A stretch of DNA of 59,256 bases from Phycisphaerae bacterium (GCA_029260075.1 JAJDDY010000051.1:1-59256), one strand, 5' to 3'; shown: positions 16,928 to 26,543, numbered from the stretch's first letter. A program made the numbers and translations. Notes: generated from the letters alone by a model not told the origin.

Positions 16928-18973
16928 ATGAAAGTTTCTAGAACGGTACGATGGGTCGCAGCGTTGACCTTGGCCGTCGCGGTGCCCAGCGAGGCGCTCG
17001 CGGTAATTCGCGTCACCATCCGCCCGGTCACGCTTCCCGCGGCCGGTGCGTCCAACACCGCGGCCACGCTGCCGACGTCGCAGACGCAGTATCTACCGGG
17101 CCAAAACTTCGTCGTCGAACTCTGGGCTCAGACGACGGAACCCAACGGTCTGTCGTCGGTCACTGTGGACCTGAATTTCGTCAACACGGTGGTGACGGCG
17201 CAGACCATCACGCACACCGCGTTGTTCAACGCCGCCGGTCTCAACTCGGGAACCATCAACAACCCCAGCGGTCTGGTGGATGATCTGGGTGGTTCGCACT
17301 CGGCAGCCTCGCCCCCGTGCAGCGATCAAGTCGGGCTGACCAACTGGGCGCGTGTGGCCGTCGTGGATATGCAGGCCCTGGCCAACGGTACGTCCGCCAT
17401 CCAATCGGCTGACACTGCGTCGTTGATTCTTGGTATCGCCATCTGTAACGAGTTCGGTAACGTCGTCCCGGCCGATGTCGACTTCGGACAGGTGACCGTC
17501 ACCGTTGCGGACTGTTTCAATAATGCTGACTGCGATGACGCCCAATTCTGCAACGGAGCGGAGCAGTGCGTAGGTAATGTTTGCCAAGCTGGTACGAATC
17601 CGAACTGCGCCGACGCTATTGCTTGCACCGACGACAGTTGCGATGCGGCCGCTAACGCGGGTACCGGAGCATGCTTGAACGCACCGAACGACGCAAACTG
17701 TGATGACAATCAGTTCTGCAACGGCTCGGAAACGTGCAGCGCTACGCTGGACTGTCAGGCTGGTACAAGTCCGAACTGCGCCGACGCTATTGCTTGCACT
17801 GACGACAGTTGCGATGCGGCCGCTAACGCCGGGACCGGAGCATGCTTGAACGCACCGAACGATGCGAACTGTGACGACAATCAATTCTGCAACGGTTCGG
17901 AAACGTGCAGCGCTACGCTGGACTGTCAGGCTGGTACGAATCCGAACTGTGCCGATGCCATTGCTTGCACTGACGACAGTTGCGACCCAGCCGCTAACGC
18001 CGGTACCGGAGCGTGCTTGAACGCACCGAATGATGCGAACTGTAACGACAGTCTTTTTTGCAACGGTGCGGAGACGTGCAGCGTCACGCTCGACTGTCAG
18101 GCCGGCGCCGCCGTGTGCATGGCCACGTGTGAACACTGTGACGAACTCGCCGGCGCGTGCGAGTTGTGCATCTTGGACCTTGACTTCAGTGGCGTAATGG
18201 GCACGGGCGACTTTGCTCTGTTCGCCGCGTGTTTCGACGCTTGCTATCTTGCGACCGACCCCTGCGCCGCGTCCAACTTCGACGGTGACGCCGGCAATTG
18301 CGTGGGCACGGGCGACTTCTCGGGCTTCGTGGGTTGCTTTGGACAGACCTGTGCCGCTTGCACGAACTGTGCCGGCCCGCCGCCGGTCAACGTGGCGAGC
18401 CAGAGTTCTTCGACCGCCACAGCCGCGGTCGTCAGCTTGGTTGCAGTGCGCGCGCCAACGGCCAATGATTCTTTGAGCGTGCTGCCGCCGTCGCAGTCTT
18501 CGTTCCGACTAGGTCAGTCGTTCTTCGTAGAAGTCTGGGCGACTCAACCTCGCGACGGGGGTCGCGTCAGCGATGGGCTCGCAGCCGCATACGTCGACAT
18601 GGTCATCGACACGGACGCCCTCATGGTGGAACGCGTGATATCGAGCAACGCTATGTCCACGTTCTCGGGTGGTGTGATTCATTCGGGAATGGGATTGGTC
18701 TCTCAGCTCGGCGGATGCTCGAAGCTGACCTCGACCGGTCTGGGCACTGACGGCACTTGGGTTCGCGTGGCCACGTTGGCTGTTCGGGCGGTCGCTGTTG
18801 GTTCCGCTACGTTGATGGCCGGGCCTAGCGATCAGCTTCACGGCGTGGCCATCACGAACGAGCTTGGCAACATCGATCCGTTCCGCGTCGACTTTGGAAC
18901 GGCGGTTGTGAACATTGTGAAGAAGCCCGTGGGTCGTGAAATTTCACGCGGGCTCAGAAAGGTAGATCGCTAG
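16928..18973 (+). CDS. Exported protein with cohesin-like ends, Cys-rich repeats and dockerin-like module
   Basis: This 681-residue protein starts after a GAGGAG site. It has a signal peptide ending near ALAVIR, then a cohesin-like domain (about 26-195; FVVELWAQTTEPNGLSSVTV, NWARVAVVDMQ), a block of nearly identical 57-residue Cys-rich repeats (about 195-395), a dockerin-like module (about 413-475; DLDFSGVMGTGD, DGDAGNCVGTGD), and a second cohesin-like domain (about 495-670; SFFVEVWATQ, TWVRVATLAV). The N-terminal domain is clearly paralogous to the next gene. There is no membrane anchor. It could be a surface scaffold or adhesin; true cohesin function is not proven by sequence reading. Its stop codon TAG is the first three bases of a repeat element. 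Confidence 0.8.
   Translation: MKVSRTVRWVAALTLAVAVPSEALAVIRVTIRPVTLPAAGASNTAATLPTSQTQYLPGQNFVVELWAQTTEPNGLSSVTVDLNFVNTVVTAQTITHTALFNAAGLNSGTINNPSGLVDDLGGSHSAASPPCSDQVGLTNWARVAVVDMQALANGTSAIQSADTASLILGIAICNEFGNVVPADVDFGQVTVTVADCFNNADCDDAQFCNGAEQCVGNVCQAGTNPNCADAIACTDDSCDAAANAGTGACLNAPNDANCDDNQFCNGSETCSATLDCQAGTSPNCADAIACTDDSCDAAANAGTGACLNAPNDANCDDNQFCNGSETCSATLDCQAGTNPNCADAIACTDDSCDPAANAGTGACLNAPNDANCNDSLFCNGAETCSVTLDCQAGAAVCMATCEHCDELAGACELCILDLDFSGVMGTGDFALFAACFDACYLATDPCAASNFDGDAGNCVGTGDFSGFVGCFGQTCAACTNCAGPPPVNVASQSSSTATAAVVSLVAVRAPTANDSLSVLPPSQSSFRLGQSFFVEVWATQPRDGGRVSDGLAAAYVDMVIDTDALMVERVISSNAMSTFSGGVIHSGMGLVSQLGGCSKLTSTGLGTDGTWVRVATLAVRAVAVGSATLMAGPSDQLHGVAITNELGNIDPFRVDFGTAVVNIVKKPVGREISRGLRKVDR
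17599..18111 (+). repeat. Three tandem 171-bp repeats in coding sequence
   Basis: Units begin at 17599, 17770 and 17941, each encoding NCADAIACTDDSCD followed by NAGTGACLNAPNDANC and an FCNG-x-ETCS segment. Units 1 and 2 are almost identical in DNA; the second half of unit 3 has diverged. A half unit (CDDAQFCNGAEQC) precedes them. The exact 171-base period keeps the frame. Confidence 0.92.
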
Positions 18974-19096
18974 GAGGGTGTTCAATAAGGGGTCCTTTGA
19001 ACCGATCCGCGACTGTCACGGAGCGGTTTTCGCGCTCGAAACCGAATCGCTTCCTTACGGGCGCGGCTCTGAAGGAGACTTCTTGAACACGTTCTA
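18971..19096. mobile_element. Family A inverted-repeat element at a stop codon
   Basis: The left end TAGGAGGGTGTTCAATAAG contains the stop codon of the preceding gene; the right end is the inverted CTTGAACACGTTCTA. The core holds facing copies of the CCGCGACTGTCACGGAGCGG and CGCTTCCTTACGGGCGCGG arms. No coding capacity. Confidence 0.75.
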
Positions 19097-19155
19097 GCAA
19101 CACCGAAAGTGTGGCGCCGCGATTTGGTCGATAAGAGGGATAGGGAAGTAACGAT

Positions 19156-19863
19156 ATGCCAATGATACAACACATTAGTCCGGCGGGCTGGCGTCCGTTC
19201 GTGGGGACGGCGATGCTCGCGATGCTGATCGCGCTGCCGTCGCAAGCCGCGGGTCAGGTGGCCACGATCGAGCTCGTACCCGTAAGTGCTGCGGGTCCGA
19301 GCGACACCGCAGTGGCACTTCCTTCGCCACTGGGTCAGGCGGACGTCGGGCAGTTGTTCGTTGTTGAGGTGTGGGCTCAGACGACTGATTCGCAGGGCCT
19401 TTCGTCCGTTTCGGCGACGCTTCAGTTCGACCCAGCGGTCGCCGTCGTCAACACCGTGACGCACACGGCCCTCTTTTCGGAATTGCCCAGCGGCACCGTG
19501 GACAACGTCGCCGGGTTCGTTGTGGGATTGAGCGGATCACACCTGAGCACGTGCGCCGATCAGGTTGGCGTCTCGCCCAATTGGGCGCGCGTGGCTGTTC
19601 TTGATATTCAAGTTACGGATTTCGGTTCGGTGGTGGTGGTCGACTCCGCCGATACGGGAGTGCCCGCCCTGGGTACGGCCATCTGCGGCGTTGGAGACCT
19701 GTCGCCCGCACAGGTGGCGTATGGTTCCGCCACACTCAGCGTTAATGGTCCAATTACACCGACGGTCTCGCAATGGGGATTGATGGTTCTTGTCTTGCTG
19801 TTGCTTGCGGCCGGCACGTTGGTCATCACTCGGAGGATGCCTGCGATTGAGAATGTTATCTAG
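19156..19863 (+). CDS. Cohesin-like exported protein with IPTL-type C-terminal anchor
   Basis: This 235-residue protein has an N-terminal signal segment (to about residue 33), a single cohesin-like domain (about 60-195; FVVEVWAQTTDSQGLSSVSA, NWARVAVLDIQV), and a C-terminal sorting signal: TPTVSQWG at 201-208, a hydrophobic helix (LMVLVLLLLAAGTLVI) and a basic RR end. This is the pattern of IPTL-CTERM proteins, predicted to be processed and anchored at the cell surface in exopolysaccharide-producing bacteria. It is paralogous to the N-terminal domain of the preceding protein. ATG 19156 follows a GGGAAG site. The stop codon TAG is formed by the tip of a repeat element. It may be an anchored receptor for dockerin-like tails nearby (inference). 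Confidence 0.8.
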   Translation: MPMIQHISPAGWRPFVGTAMLAMLIALPSQAAGQVATIELVPVSAAGPSDTAVALPSPLGQADVGQLFVVEVWAQTTDSQGLSSVSATLQFDPAVAVVNTVTHTALFSELPSGTVDNVAGFVVGLSGSHLSTCADQVGVSPNWARVAVLDIQVTDFGSVVVVDSADTGVPALGTAICGVGDLSPAQVAYGSATLSVNGPITPTVSQWGLMVLVLLLLAAGTLVITRRMPAIENVI

Positions 19864-19987
19864 GAACGTGTTTCAGAATGCTCTTTCAGGGCCGCGCCCG
19901 TAAGGAAGCGGTCCGGTTTCGAGTTCGGTATCCGCTCGCTTACGGTCGCGGCTCGGTTCGAAGCATACCTTCTTGAGCACGCTCTTA
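19861..19987. mobile_element. Family A inverted-repeat element at a stop codon
   Basis: The left end TAGGAACGTGTTTCAGAA supplies the stop codon of the cohesin-like gene; the right end is TTCTTGAGCACGCTCTTA. The core has facing GGCCGCGCCCGTAAGG and CTTACGGTCGCGGCTC arms. The 20 bases between this element and the convergent gene's stop resemble a worn right terminus of the TAGTGCTTTGTCACAG group. Confidence 0.78.
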
Positions 19988-20007
19988 GACTCAGGCGTGG
20001 GAACGCA

Positions 20008-23000
20008 CTACGGGCAGTTCGTGCCGAACCGATCTTGAAGTACTCGAAAGTCTCTTAGATCGCACTGACCGTCGCCGTCGTAGTCACTCATGTTGCACCC
20101 GGCGCTCAGACCTCCGTTTGGCCCCAACATGCACGGCGCGAATTCCGCAGTGTCTAATGGGTCCACCGCTCTGTCGCCGTTGCCGTCTCCACCCAGCGTG
20201 AAGCTGTCAAGAACAATGCCGGTTGGACTTTGGTTTACTGTGAAGAACCCTTCACCGCTCATCGTTGGAACGCGTCGTCCGTTTCCGCCAGCGGGATAAG
20301 TGATTGAAGTGCCTGTTACGATCGCAAACGCATCGGCATTAGACACTGCGCATTCGCTATTTGCGGCCAGCGAAATCTCCAGCGAAGCACTGTACGTCGT
20401 CGTGTTGGCGCTGATCTCCAACATGTCGTTTCGCTGACCGACGGCCAGTGGATCGATGTCCACACCCAGTACCGCGCCTGGTTCAACGACAACCTCATCG
20501 AGATCGATAGTGGCTGTGCCGATTCCATCGGGCGCTTCGGTGGAATCTCCCGGGTTGATTCGCATTCCGTCTGGGAAGGTGCCCGTGGTTTCGAAGGTAG
20601 TGATCACGATCACAAATGGGCGACCTCTCGTGAGATCGTCCAGAACCTCGCGTTCAAGGGATATGAAGCCCGAGAGGAAGCCAAGTGTACTCGTGCCGTC
20701 CGCATCCAGGAATTCAACCAACGCATTGTTAAGCTCCAAGAAGTCGGCGTCGATGGCGAGCCCCGATTCTGGTGTCAGGGCAATCGCCAACGTGCTATCC
20801 TTAAGGCCAATGGTCTTTGCGGCGTCGATATCGAGATCCCCGACGACGACGGTCGCGTCGTTGAGCGTCCATTCCCCGTTGGCCGCCACGGTCAGACCGG
20901 GTTGCACGGTGGCATCAACGCCGCTGAAGGTTGTTTGTCCGCCGACCGTGCATCCCAGATCACATTGCACCGTTGGTTTATCTCCGGGGCACTGTGGGCA
21001 GGCTGCTTCGACCGTGCTGTCGGTGATATCGACGAACGCCCCGAATTGAACCGATGGCGTTGAAGCATCGGGTGGGTTGTCGACCAGGATTTTGGCGAGG
21101 TCAATCACAAAAAATCCGGATTCGTCCTGGCTGTCGACAGTCATCCCTCTACCCAAGAAACATCGGCGCGGGTTGACTTGACCCGATCCGTCGATTGTGT
21201 GTGACGATTCTTGTTCTAAGTTCAGCGAGCCAGACCCAAACTCACATGGTCCCGTTCCCGCGACGGTTTGGCTCACGTTATGCAGCGTGTAATCCGTCCC
21301 GAAGTTGAACAGTACGCCTTGGAGATCGAGGTTTGCCGTGGACGCGCCCGTTCCGGTCACTTCGCTCGTTCCGCGCACGGTGAGGTTCGTGGCGGACACC
21401 CTTGACGCTTCGCGTCCAGGTATCGTAGTGATGTCAAGACTACCGTCGTCGAGGACTACAGTTGAGATCGCAATGGTGGGAGCGGTCTGTGCGTCCGGAC
21501 ATGAGACAGGACCACAGGTTGAGCTCTGGCCCAAGAAATCACCGCCAACCTCTTTACAAACCAGCGCAAGCGTGAAAATGCAACTGCCGTTGGGTAGGCA
21601 ACATGCGCCCGGTGCACAGTCGTCGCATATCGAGTTCACACCGAGGAACTCGCCGCCTTGGTCGGTGCATCGGCCTGCGGGATTAGGTGGAAAGGTTAGG
21701 CTGCACGTACTATCGTCGAAACAGCAAGCCCCGAAACCACACGTAGTTTCCTCGCACGTGCTACCGCGGCCTCGTTCAACGCCACCACTCGCGTCACAGC
21801 GTGCTGCGGAGGTGTCCACGCAAGAGCCATCGCTCTGACAGCAGGCAACGAGGTCGCCGTATAGTATCAACGTCGCATTGAGGACATCGACATCTCGGAG
21901 CGTATCCGTTGGCGTAGGCCCGGCTACGGTTCCGGCATTGCCGGAGCTAAGTGGTAGCGCCAGCGTCGTGTTCGCACCCTGAACGGTCAGCTTCGCACGA
22001 GAATCGGAAAAATCTACAGTGCCGGCGAACTCGGCGTTGATGCTGTCGCTCCCGGAAGCCCGTGGGTCGCCGACATTGACGATACCCTGGGCCGTGAGTG
22101 TGGAGTCGGGGTTCAGTCGGTGTGTTATCGTTGCACCAGTGTCTGGTCCCGCGAAAGTGATCGCGTTACGAAATCCCGAAGGAACCGTTACGGCTCCGCT
22201 GATGTCGGTATTGCGCAGGAACGTGAGACTTTCCGCGGCGGTCGTACCGGTCGCGGTTTGCGCCCACTCGGTCATAACACTCACGGGCGGGCCGTCAATC
22301 TGCGTTGTGATGCCGGCGTTGACGATGCGCCCGGGATTGCCGGGCGTTGTCGTGCGAATCAACCGAGCCCGGATGAGATCCATATTGAACGTGCTGCCCT
22401 CGGCGTTTCGAAACACGGCGCCGTTGTCGAGCAAGAAATCGGAACCCTGCCAGCGAAGCCCGCCGTTGGCGATGAGCGTGCGGCCGTCGAGTGTGAGACC
22501 GGTGACGGCGCGCACCAAACCGTTCGTCGTCGTAGTGCCAGCCCCTGACATCGTATCGTCCCACCGGACCGGGCCGGCGATCGTCGCATCGCCGTTGACA
22601 TGAAACGTTCCGGAAGTAAGCACCAAATCAGTCAGCGACGGCACACCGGAATCGAAATTGACAGTGCTGGAACTTGCGAGTTCGAGAGAGAATCCCGTGC
22701 TCGTCGGCAAACTTGTGAAGTTGACCGTAGACAGCGTGGCCTTCACCTTGCCCGTCAGGTCGAACGCGCCGGCGACGTTGAAGATATTCGTTGCGAAGCC
22801 GCCGCCAAGGTTCAGGTCGCCGGCGCCCGATACGCCACTGGTCGCGGTGAAGTCGGTTAGGCCATTAGCCGGAGCAAGGGTGAGCCCTGCGAAGGCGGCT
22901 ACGTCAAACGTGCCACTGTGTATGCCGTCGGATCGAAGCTGCAAACCGCTCGCCCGTACTTCGACAGCTCCGTCGTTGTTGAACACGCCATCCATCGTTC

Positions 23001-23685
23001 GGTTCGTTTCGGTAAATATCAAACCGAAGTTGTTGACCTCACCGCCGTTGGTCGTATTGATGCCCGTCTGGAGATTGATCGTGCCACTGGCTAGGTTGTT
23101 CAACTTGGCGCCGTTGTCAACAATGATTGTCGATGGCGCTCGCAACGTGGCGAGTCCCGCGTTTTCAAGGATGCGTCCACCGCAGAGACCGACCGCAATC
23201 CCCAATGTTGTGTCCGTGATCCCGCCGTTGGCCGTGGTCGTGCCCGGGCCGAGGAGTTGTCCCTGCCAGTCGAACGGGCCGTTGATGATGAGGTTCGCGG
23301 TCACCAATTCGGAATCGAGTGTGCCGCGCAGAAACAGTGCGCCGATTTCCACGTCAGTGTCAAGATTGATGACGACCAGGTCGGCGATGTTCGACATGAT
23401 CACCACGTCATAGGCGACGGCGCCGTTGCCGTTGTTGGGGAACATGGTCGTGTCCCAGTTGGATGCGTCAGACCACAAACCGCCAGCGGTCGGTCCAATC
23501 CAAGTCGCGGTGAGGACACCGGACGGTGCGGCGCCAACCGAAGATTCCATTGACCTCGTCGGTGCTACATCCTGCTTTGACGTGCTTCGATCAAGACCGG
23601 ATCGCTGGGCGGCGGAAACGTCAACAACGCCCATGACACCAACCAACCCAACAATTGCGAGTAGACATATTCTCATCGCGGCCAT
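20008..23685 (-). CDS. Large repetitive surface protein with GACC modules and dockerin-like tail
   Basis: This 1225-residue protein begins at ATG 23685 after a strong GGGGAGAA site and has a signal peptide (MRICLLAIVGLVGVMGVVDV). The N-terminal part has the WIGPTAGGLWSDASNWDT motif seen in autotransporter-like and planctomycete repeat proteins. It is followed by several hundred residues rich in Asn, Gly, Thr and short hydrophobic strands, suggesting a beta-helix or stacked-strand fibre. At about residues 610-730 are three Cys-rich GACC-type modules, then more strand-rich sequence, and a C-terminal dockerin-like unit (DGNGDRAVDPLD, DYDGDGQCDLRDF). It is probably an adhesin or matrix protein; no catalytic motif is visible. 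It runs opposite to the neighbouring surface genes. Confidence 0.8.
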   Translation of the reverse strand: MAAMRICLLAIVGLVGVMGVVDVSAAQRSGLDRSTSKQDVAPTRSMESSVGAAPSGVLTATWIGPTAGGLWSDASNWDTTMFPNNGNGAVAYDVVIMSNIADLVVINLDTDVEIGALFLRGTLDSELVTANLIINGPFDWQGQLLGPGTTTANGGITDTTLGIAVGLCGGRILENAGLATLRAPSTIIVDNGAKLNNLASGTINLQTGINTTNGGEVNNFGLIFTETNRTMDGVFNNDGAVEVRASGLQLRSDGIHSGTFDVAAFAGLTLAPANGLTDFTATSGVSGAGDLNLGGGFATNIFNVAGAFDLTGKVKATLSTVNFTSLPTSTGFSLELASSSTVNFDSGVPSLTDLVLTSGTFHVNGDATIAGPVRWDDTMSGAGTTTTNGLVRAVTGLTLDGRTLIANGGLRWQGSDFLLDNGAVFRNAEGSTFNMDLIRARLIRTTTPGNPGRIVNAGITTQIDGPPVSVMTEWAQTATGTTAAESLTFLRNTDISGAVTVPSGFRNAITFAGPDTGATITHRLNPDSTLTAQGIVNVGDPRASGSDSINAEFAGTVDFSDSRAKLTVQGANTTLALPLSSGNAGTVAGPTPTDTLRDVDVLNATLILYGDLVACCQSDGSCVDTSAARCDASGGVERGRGSTCEETTCGFGACCFDDSTCSLTFPPNPAGRCTDQGGEFLGVNSICDDCAPGACCLPNGSCIFTLALVCKEVGGDFLGQSSTCGPVSCPDAQTAPTIAISTVVLDDGSLDITTIPGREASRVSATNLTVRGTSEVTGTGASTANLDLQGVLFNFGTDYTLHNVSQTVAGTGPCEFGSGSLNLEQESSHTIDGSGQVNPRRCFLGRGMTVDSQDESGFFVIDLAKILVDNPPDASTPSVQFGAFVDITDSTVEAACPQCPGDKPTVQCDLGCTVGGQTTFSGVDATVQPGLTVAANGEWTLNDATVVVGDLDIDAAKTIGLKDSTLAIALTPESGLAIDADFLELNNALVEFLDADGTSTLGFLSGFISLEREVLDDLTRGRPFVIVITTFETTGTFPDGMRINPGDSTEAPDGIGTATIDLDEVVVEPGAVLGVDIDPLAVGQRNDMLEISANTTTYSASLEISLAANSECAVSNADAFAIVTGTSITYPAGGNGRRVPTMSGEGFFTVNQSPTGIVLDSFTLGGDGNGDRAVDPLDTAEFAPCMLGPNGGLSAGCNMSDYDGDGQCDLRDFRVLQDRFGTNCP

Positions 23686-23851
23686 TGTTGTTCTCCCCAG
23701 ACGTGAGCGAAAGGCCCAATGTTGAGCGATCATTGTAGCAGAACCGGCATCGAGAATCCAGAAACATCGAGTTTTCGGGCGTTGGGTCGTGCGATACTGC
23801 AACAGGGATAGGCGCCCGGGCGGCGTATGTGACTTTGGCTGACGTGTGGGG

Positions 23852-24871
23852 CTACACCGATCGGTCTACAGCCGTGGCGATTGGCGTCAATTCGCTCATG
23901 GTTGCGGCGAACACTTCAGGTGTGAGGGACTGAGCGCCGTCGGTCATTGCTCGTTCCGGGTCGCCGTGTACTTCGACGAGTAGGCCGTCGGCGCCTGCGG
24001 CGACTGCGGCTCGACACATAGACGGAACCATGTAGGCATGTCCGGTTCCATGCGACGGGTCGATGACGATCGGTAGGTGACTTCTTCGGCGGACGGCCGG
24101 AATGATGGCCAGCGGCAGGGTGTTGCGCACATACGACTCGTGCGTTCGGATTCCGCGTTCGCAGAGCAGCACGCGATCGTTGCCTTCGTTCATAATGTAC
24201 TCAGCCGCAAGCAGAAACTCATCGAACGTGGCGCTCCACCCGCGTTTAAGCATGATGGGTTTGTTCGCCCGAGCGGCGGCGACGAGCAGGTTGAAGTTGT
24301 GCATGTTGCGGGCGCCGATTTGTAGGATGTCCGCATACTTGGCGACGAGTGCTACGTCGTTGACATCCATTACCTCGGTACAGACGGCCAGCCCGGTTTG
24401 TTCACGGGCTTCGGCGAGAATTTCGAGCCCCGGTTCACCGAGTCCGCGGAAGCTGTAGGGGTCGGTTCGCGGTTTGAACGCCCCGCCGCGAAGGCCGATG
24501 GCGCCCGCTTCTTTGACGGCGTGCGCCACCTCGATCAGCTTTGTTCGATCTTCCACACTGCACGGTCCGGCGATAACGCCGATCTTGCGCTCACCAAAGG
24601 CGAACCCGCCGGGAGACGTTGCGACGGTCGAACGTTCGCTGCGCACTTCTAGACTGGCGCGCTTATACGGTGCAAGGATTTCGACGACTTTGTCGACGAA
24701 GGGCGCCTGTTCCAGACTGGACTTGTCCGCGTTGCGCTTGTCGCCGATTGCGGCAACCACAGTGCGATCCGTGCCGAAGATGGGGTGCGACTTCAGTCCC
24801 ATCTCTTCAATCATCTTGATGACGTGATCCACATGGTCACGCGTCGCGCCGGGGTCCATGACTACAATCAT
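23852..24871 (-). CDS. aroF: 3-deoxy-7-phosphoheptulonate (DAHP) synthase
   Basis: This 339-residue cytoplasmic enzyme condenses phosphoenolpyruvate and erythrose-4-phosphate, the first step of the shikimate pathway. It is the type I beta class with an N-terminal ferredoxin-like domain ([18 protein letters not shown]) before the TIM barrel. Landmarks are IAGPCSVE, the phosphate-binding [18 protein letters not shown], the [14 protein letters not shown] strand, MLKRG, and IDPSHGTGH. In this family the N-terminal domain often carries feedback control. ATG 24871 follows an AAGGAT site. It lies downstream of the prephenate dehydratase gene on the same strand, separated by two repeat elements, so co-transcription is plausible but interrupted. 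The symbol is by family; aroG or aroA naming is also used. Confidence 0.92.
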   Translation of the reverse strand: MIVVMDPGATRDHVDHVIKMIEEMGLKSHPIFGTDRTVVAAIGDKRNADKSSLEQAPFVDKVVEILAPYKRASLEVRSERSTVATSPGGFAFGERKIGVIAGPCSVEDRTKLIEVAHAVKEAGAIGLRGGAFKPRTDPYSFRGLGEPGLEILAEAREQTGLAVCTEVMDVNDVALVAKYADILQIGARNMHNFNLLVAAARANKPIMLKRGWSATFDEFLLAAEYIMNEGNDRVLLCERGIRTHESYVRNTLPLAIIPAVRRRSHLPIVIDPSHGTGHAYMVPSMCRAAVAAGADGLLVEVHGDPERAMTDGAQSLTPEVFAATMSELTPIATAVDRSV

Positions 24872-24918
24872 TACTGCTAATCCTTGTCGTGTGTCTCGCG
24901 CCGTCCAGCCGGTAGTGC

Positions 24919-24970
24919 CAACGGAATCACCGGGTGGAAGCCGGTGCCGCACTTTCCAAACAGGCTGCTG
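24919..24970. repeat. Partial family B element
   Basis: The segment reads GGAATCACCGGGTGGAAGCC then GGTGCCGCACTTTCC and CAGGCTGCTG, matching only the right-hand third of the complete element at 8159-8303. The rest is absent. Confidence 0.65.
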
Positions 24971-24980
24971 TGCGACCTGT

Positions 24981-25106
24981 TAGAACGTGTTTCAGAAGTT
25001 TCTTTCAGAGCCGCGCCCGTAAGGAAGCGGTCCGCCTTCCTGTGCGAAAACCGCTCCCTTACGGTCGCGGCTCCGTTTGAAGCCGCCCTTTCTAAACACG
25101 TTCTCA
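24981..25106. mobile_element. Family A inverted-repeat element at the pheA stop codon
   Basis: The left end is TAGAACGTGTTTCAGAAG, the right end TTTCTAAACACGTTCTCA, with strong facing core arms (GAGCCGCGCCCGTAAGG; CCTTACGGTCGCGGCTC). The right tip, read on the minus strand, supplies the TGA stop of the chorismate mutase/prephenate dehydratase gene. Confidence 0.78.
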
Positions 25107-26195
25107 GACGATTTCCTGGGCGCGGGGATACGACCCGAGCACCTTCCAGTGTTGACATCGCTGCGACGTATGCTCCAAGGCGTCGGCCACCTCCGGCGTA
25201 TCGAGGTGTCCATCGATATCCACGAAGAAATGGTACGCCCACCGTTTCCGCCTATCCGGTCGCGACTCGATGCGGGTCATGTTGATTCCGTGTTCCCGGA
25301 ACACGGCCAGTGCGTCCATGAGTCGCCCCGGCTCATCGCCGACGCTGAACACGATCGACGTCTTATCGGCTTCGGTGCTGCCGACCTGGGACGTACCGAT
25401 GATCAAAAACCGTGTGACGTTGCCCGATTCGTCCTCGACAAACTCCGCGATCCTGGTGAGTTGGGAAAGTTCCCCCGCGAGATCGCCAGCGATGGCGGCT
25501 GCTCCGGGTTCGCGAGCCGCAATCTCCGCCGCCGCACTCGTGCTGGCGGCTGGAACCGTCCGCGATAGCAATCCCGTCTCGGCTAGCCAGCGATGACATT
25601 GGGCGAAGACTTCCGGTTTGGAGTAGACGCGACGGACTTCGTCGAGCGGGCAGTTGGCGAGTAGATGATGATGGACGGCCAGGTTCACCTCGCCGCAGAC
25701 GACCACGTCATGATCGATCAGCGCGTCCAGCGTCTCGCCCACGCCGCCGACGATGGAGTTCTCCACTGGCGCGAGCGCAAACTCCGCGTGGCCATGCTCG
25801 ACTTCGTCGAAGACCGCTGCGATGTTGGCCACCGGTTCGAACTCAACGGAATGCCCGAATCTTCGCCGACCGGCCAGGTGAGAATAGCTACCGGGGGGGC
25901 CGAGTATGGCGATGCGCGGCGTACGCTCCAGTGCCAGCGAGGCGCTCATCAGCTCGCGGTACACACACCGGAGCGCGACATCGGGCATCGGACCCTGGTT
26001 CATCGCGCATACGCGGTTGAGCACCCGGCGTTCGCGATCGGGGGCGTAGACGCGCTGGCCCGACGTCGCTTTGATCTTACCGATCTGCTCCGCGAGCTTG
26101 GCGCGCTCGTTGACCAGTGCGACAAGTCGCTCGTCGACGACGTCCAGATCGCTGCGAATGCTGTGAAGATTTCGGTCCGAATCGGGCACGCGCAT
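25104..26195 (-). CDS. pheA: Chorismate mutase / prephenate dehydratase (P-protein)
   Basis: This 363-residue bifunctional enzyme converts chorismate to phenylpyruvate for phenylalanine synthesis. It has an AroQ-type chorismate mutase helix domain (about 5-95; IRSDLDVVDERLVALVNERA), then the dehydratase domain (IAILGPPGSYSH, ALAPVENSIVGGVGETLD), with the catalytic TRF in SGNVTRFLIIG. A C-terminal ACT domain follows (FSVGDEPGRLMDALAVFREH then TRIESRP), where phenylalanine typically binds for feedback inhibition. All key motifs are intact. ATG 26195 is taken as start; a TTG at 26216 would add seven residues. Neither has a convincing ribosome-binding site. It is paired with DAHP synthase downstream. 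Its TGA stop lies in the end of a repeat element. Confidence 0.92.
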   Translation of the reverse strand: MRVPDSDRNLHSIRSDLDVVDERLVALVNERAKLAEQIGKIKATSGQRVYAPDRERRVLNRVCAMNQGPMPDVALRCVYRELMSASLALERTPRIAILGPPGSYSHLAGRRRFGHSVEFEPVANIAAVFDEVEHGHAEFALAPVENSIVGGVGETLDALIDHDVVVCGEVNLAVHHHLLANCPLDEVRRVYSKPEVFAQCHRWLAETGLLSRTVPAASTSAAAEIAAREPGAAAIAGDLAGELSQLTRIAEFVEDESGNVTRFLIIGTSQVGSTEADKTSIVFSVGDEPGRLMDALAVFREHGINMTRIESRPDRRKRWAYHFFVDIDGHLDTPEVADALEHTSQRCQHWKVLGSYPRAQEIV

Positions 26196-26543
26196 GCTCC
26201 AACTGTGATTCAACACGGTCTCGTTTTGCTACCCAGAACGACCGCCGTACGTCTGGTTATCGGAGGAATGCCATGGCATTCTCAGTCCAAACGTAGCGGC
26301 GATCTGCCATGATCCCCGCCGTGAAAACCGCGGTTGGACACCACATACTTGGATAGAGCTAGCTCGAGCCGAGCGTTGGGAAAGAGGGGGCGGGTTCGAG
26401 TCTTGACAGGTAACGTGGTCTGGTCTCGGGCGGCAACGGTGTGGCCAGGGTAAGGCTCGATTGATGGGGCTAGTCGTTTACGGGCGGCGCTGTCGTGAAT
26501 GTGTCGTAACCTATTTAGAAAGAATAGTTTAAGCTAGTGGTGC

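Noticed and set aside
17510-18111. CRISPR-like array
   Set aside because: The repeats are contiguous 171-bp coding units with no spacers and keep the reading frame.
20008-20027. An eighth stop codon formed by an element tip (1225-residue protein)
   Set aside because: The 18 bases at the stop match the inverted tip at 13 positions by eye, and no second end or core is attached, so I did not count it.
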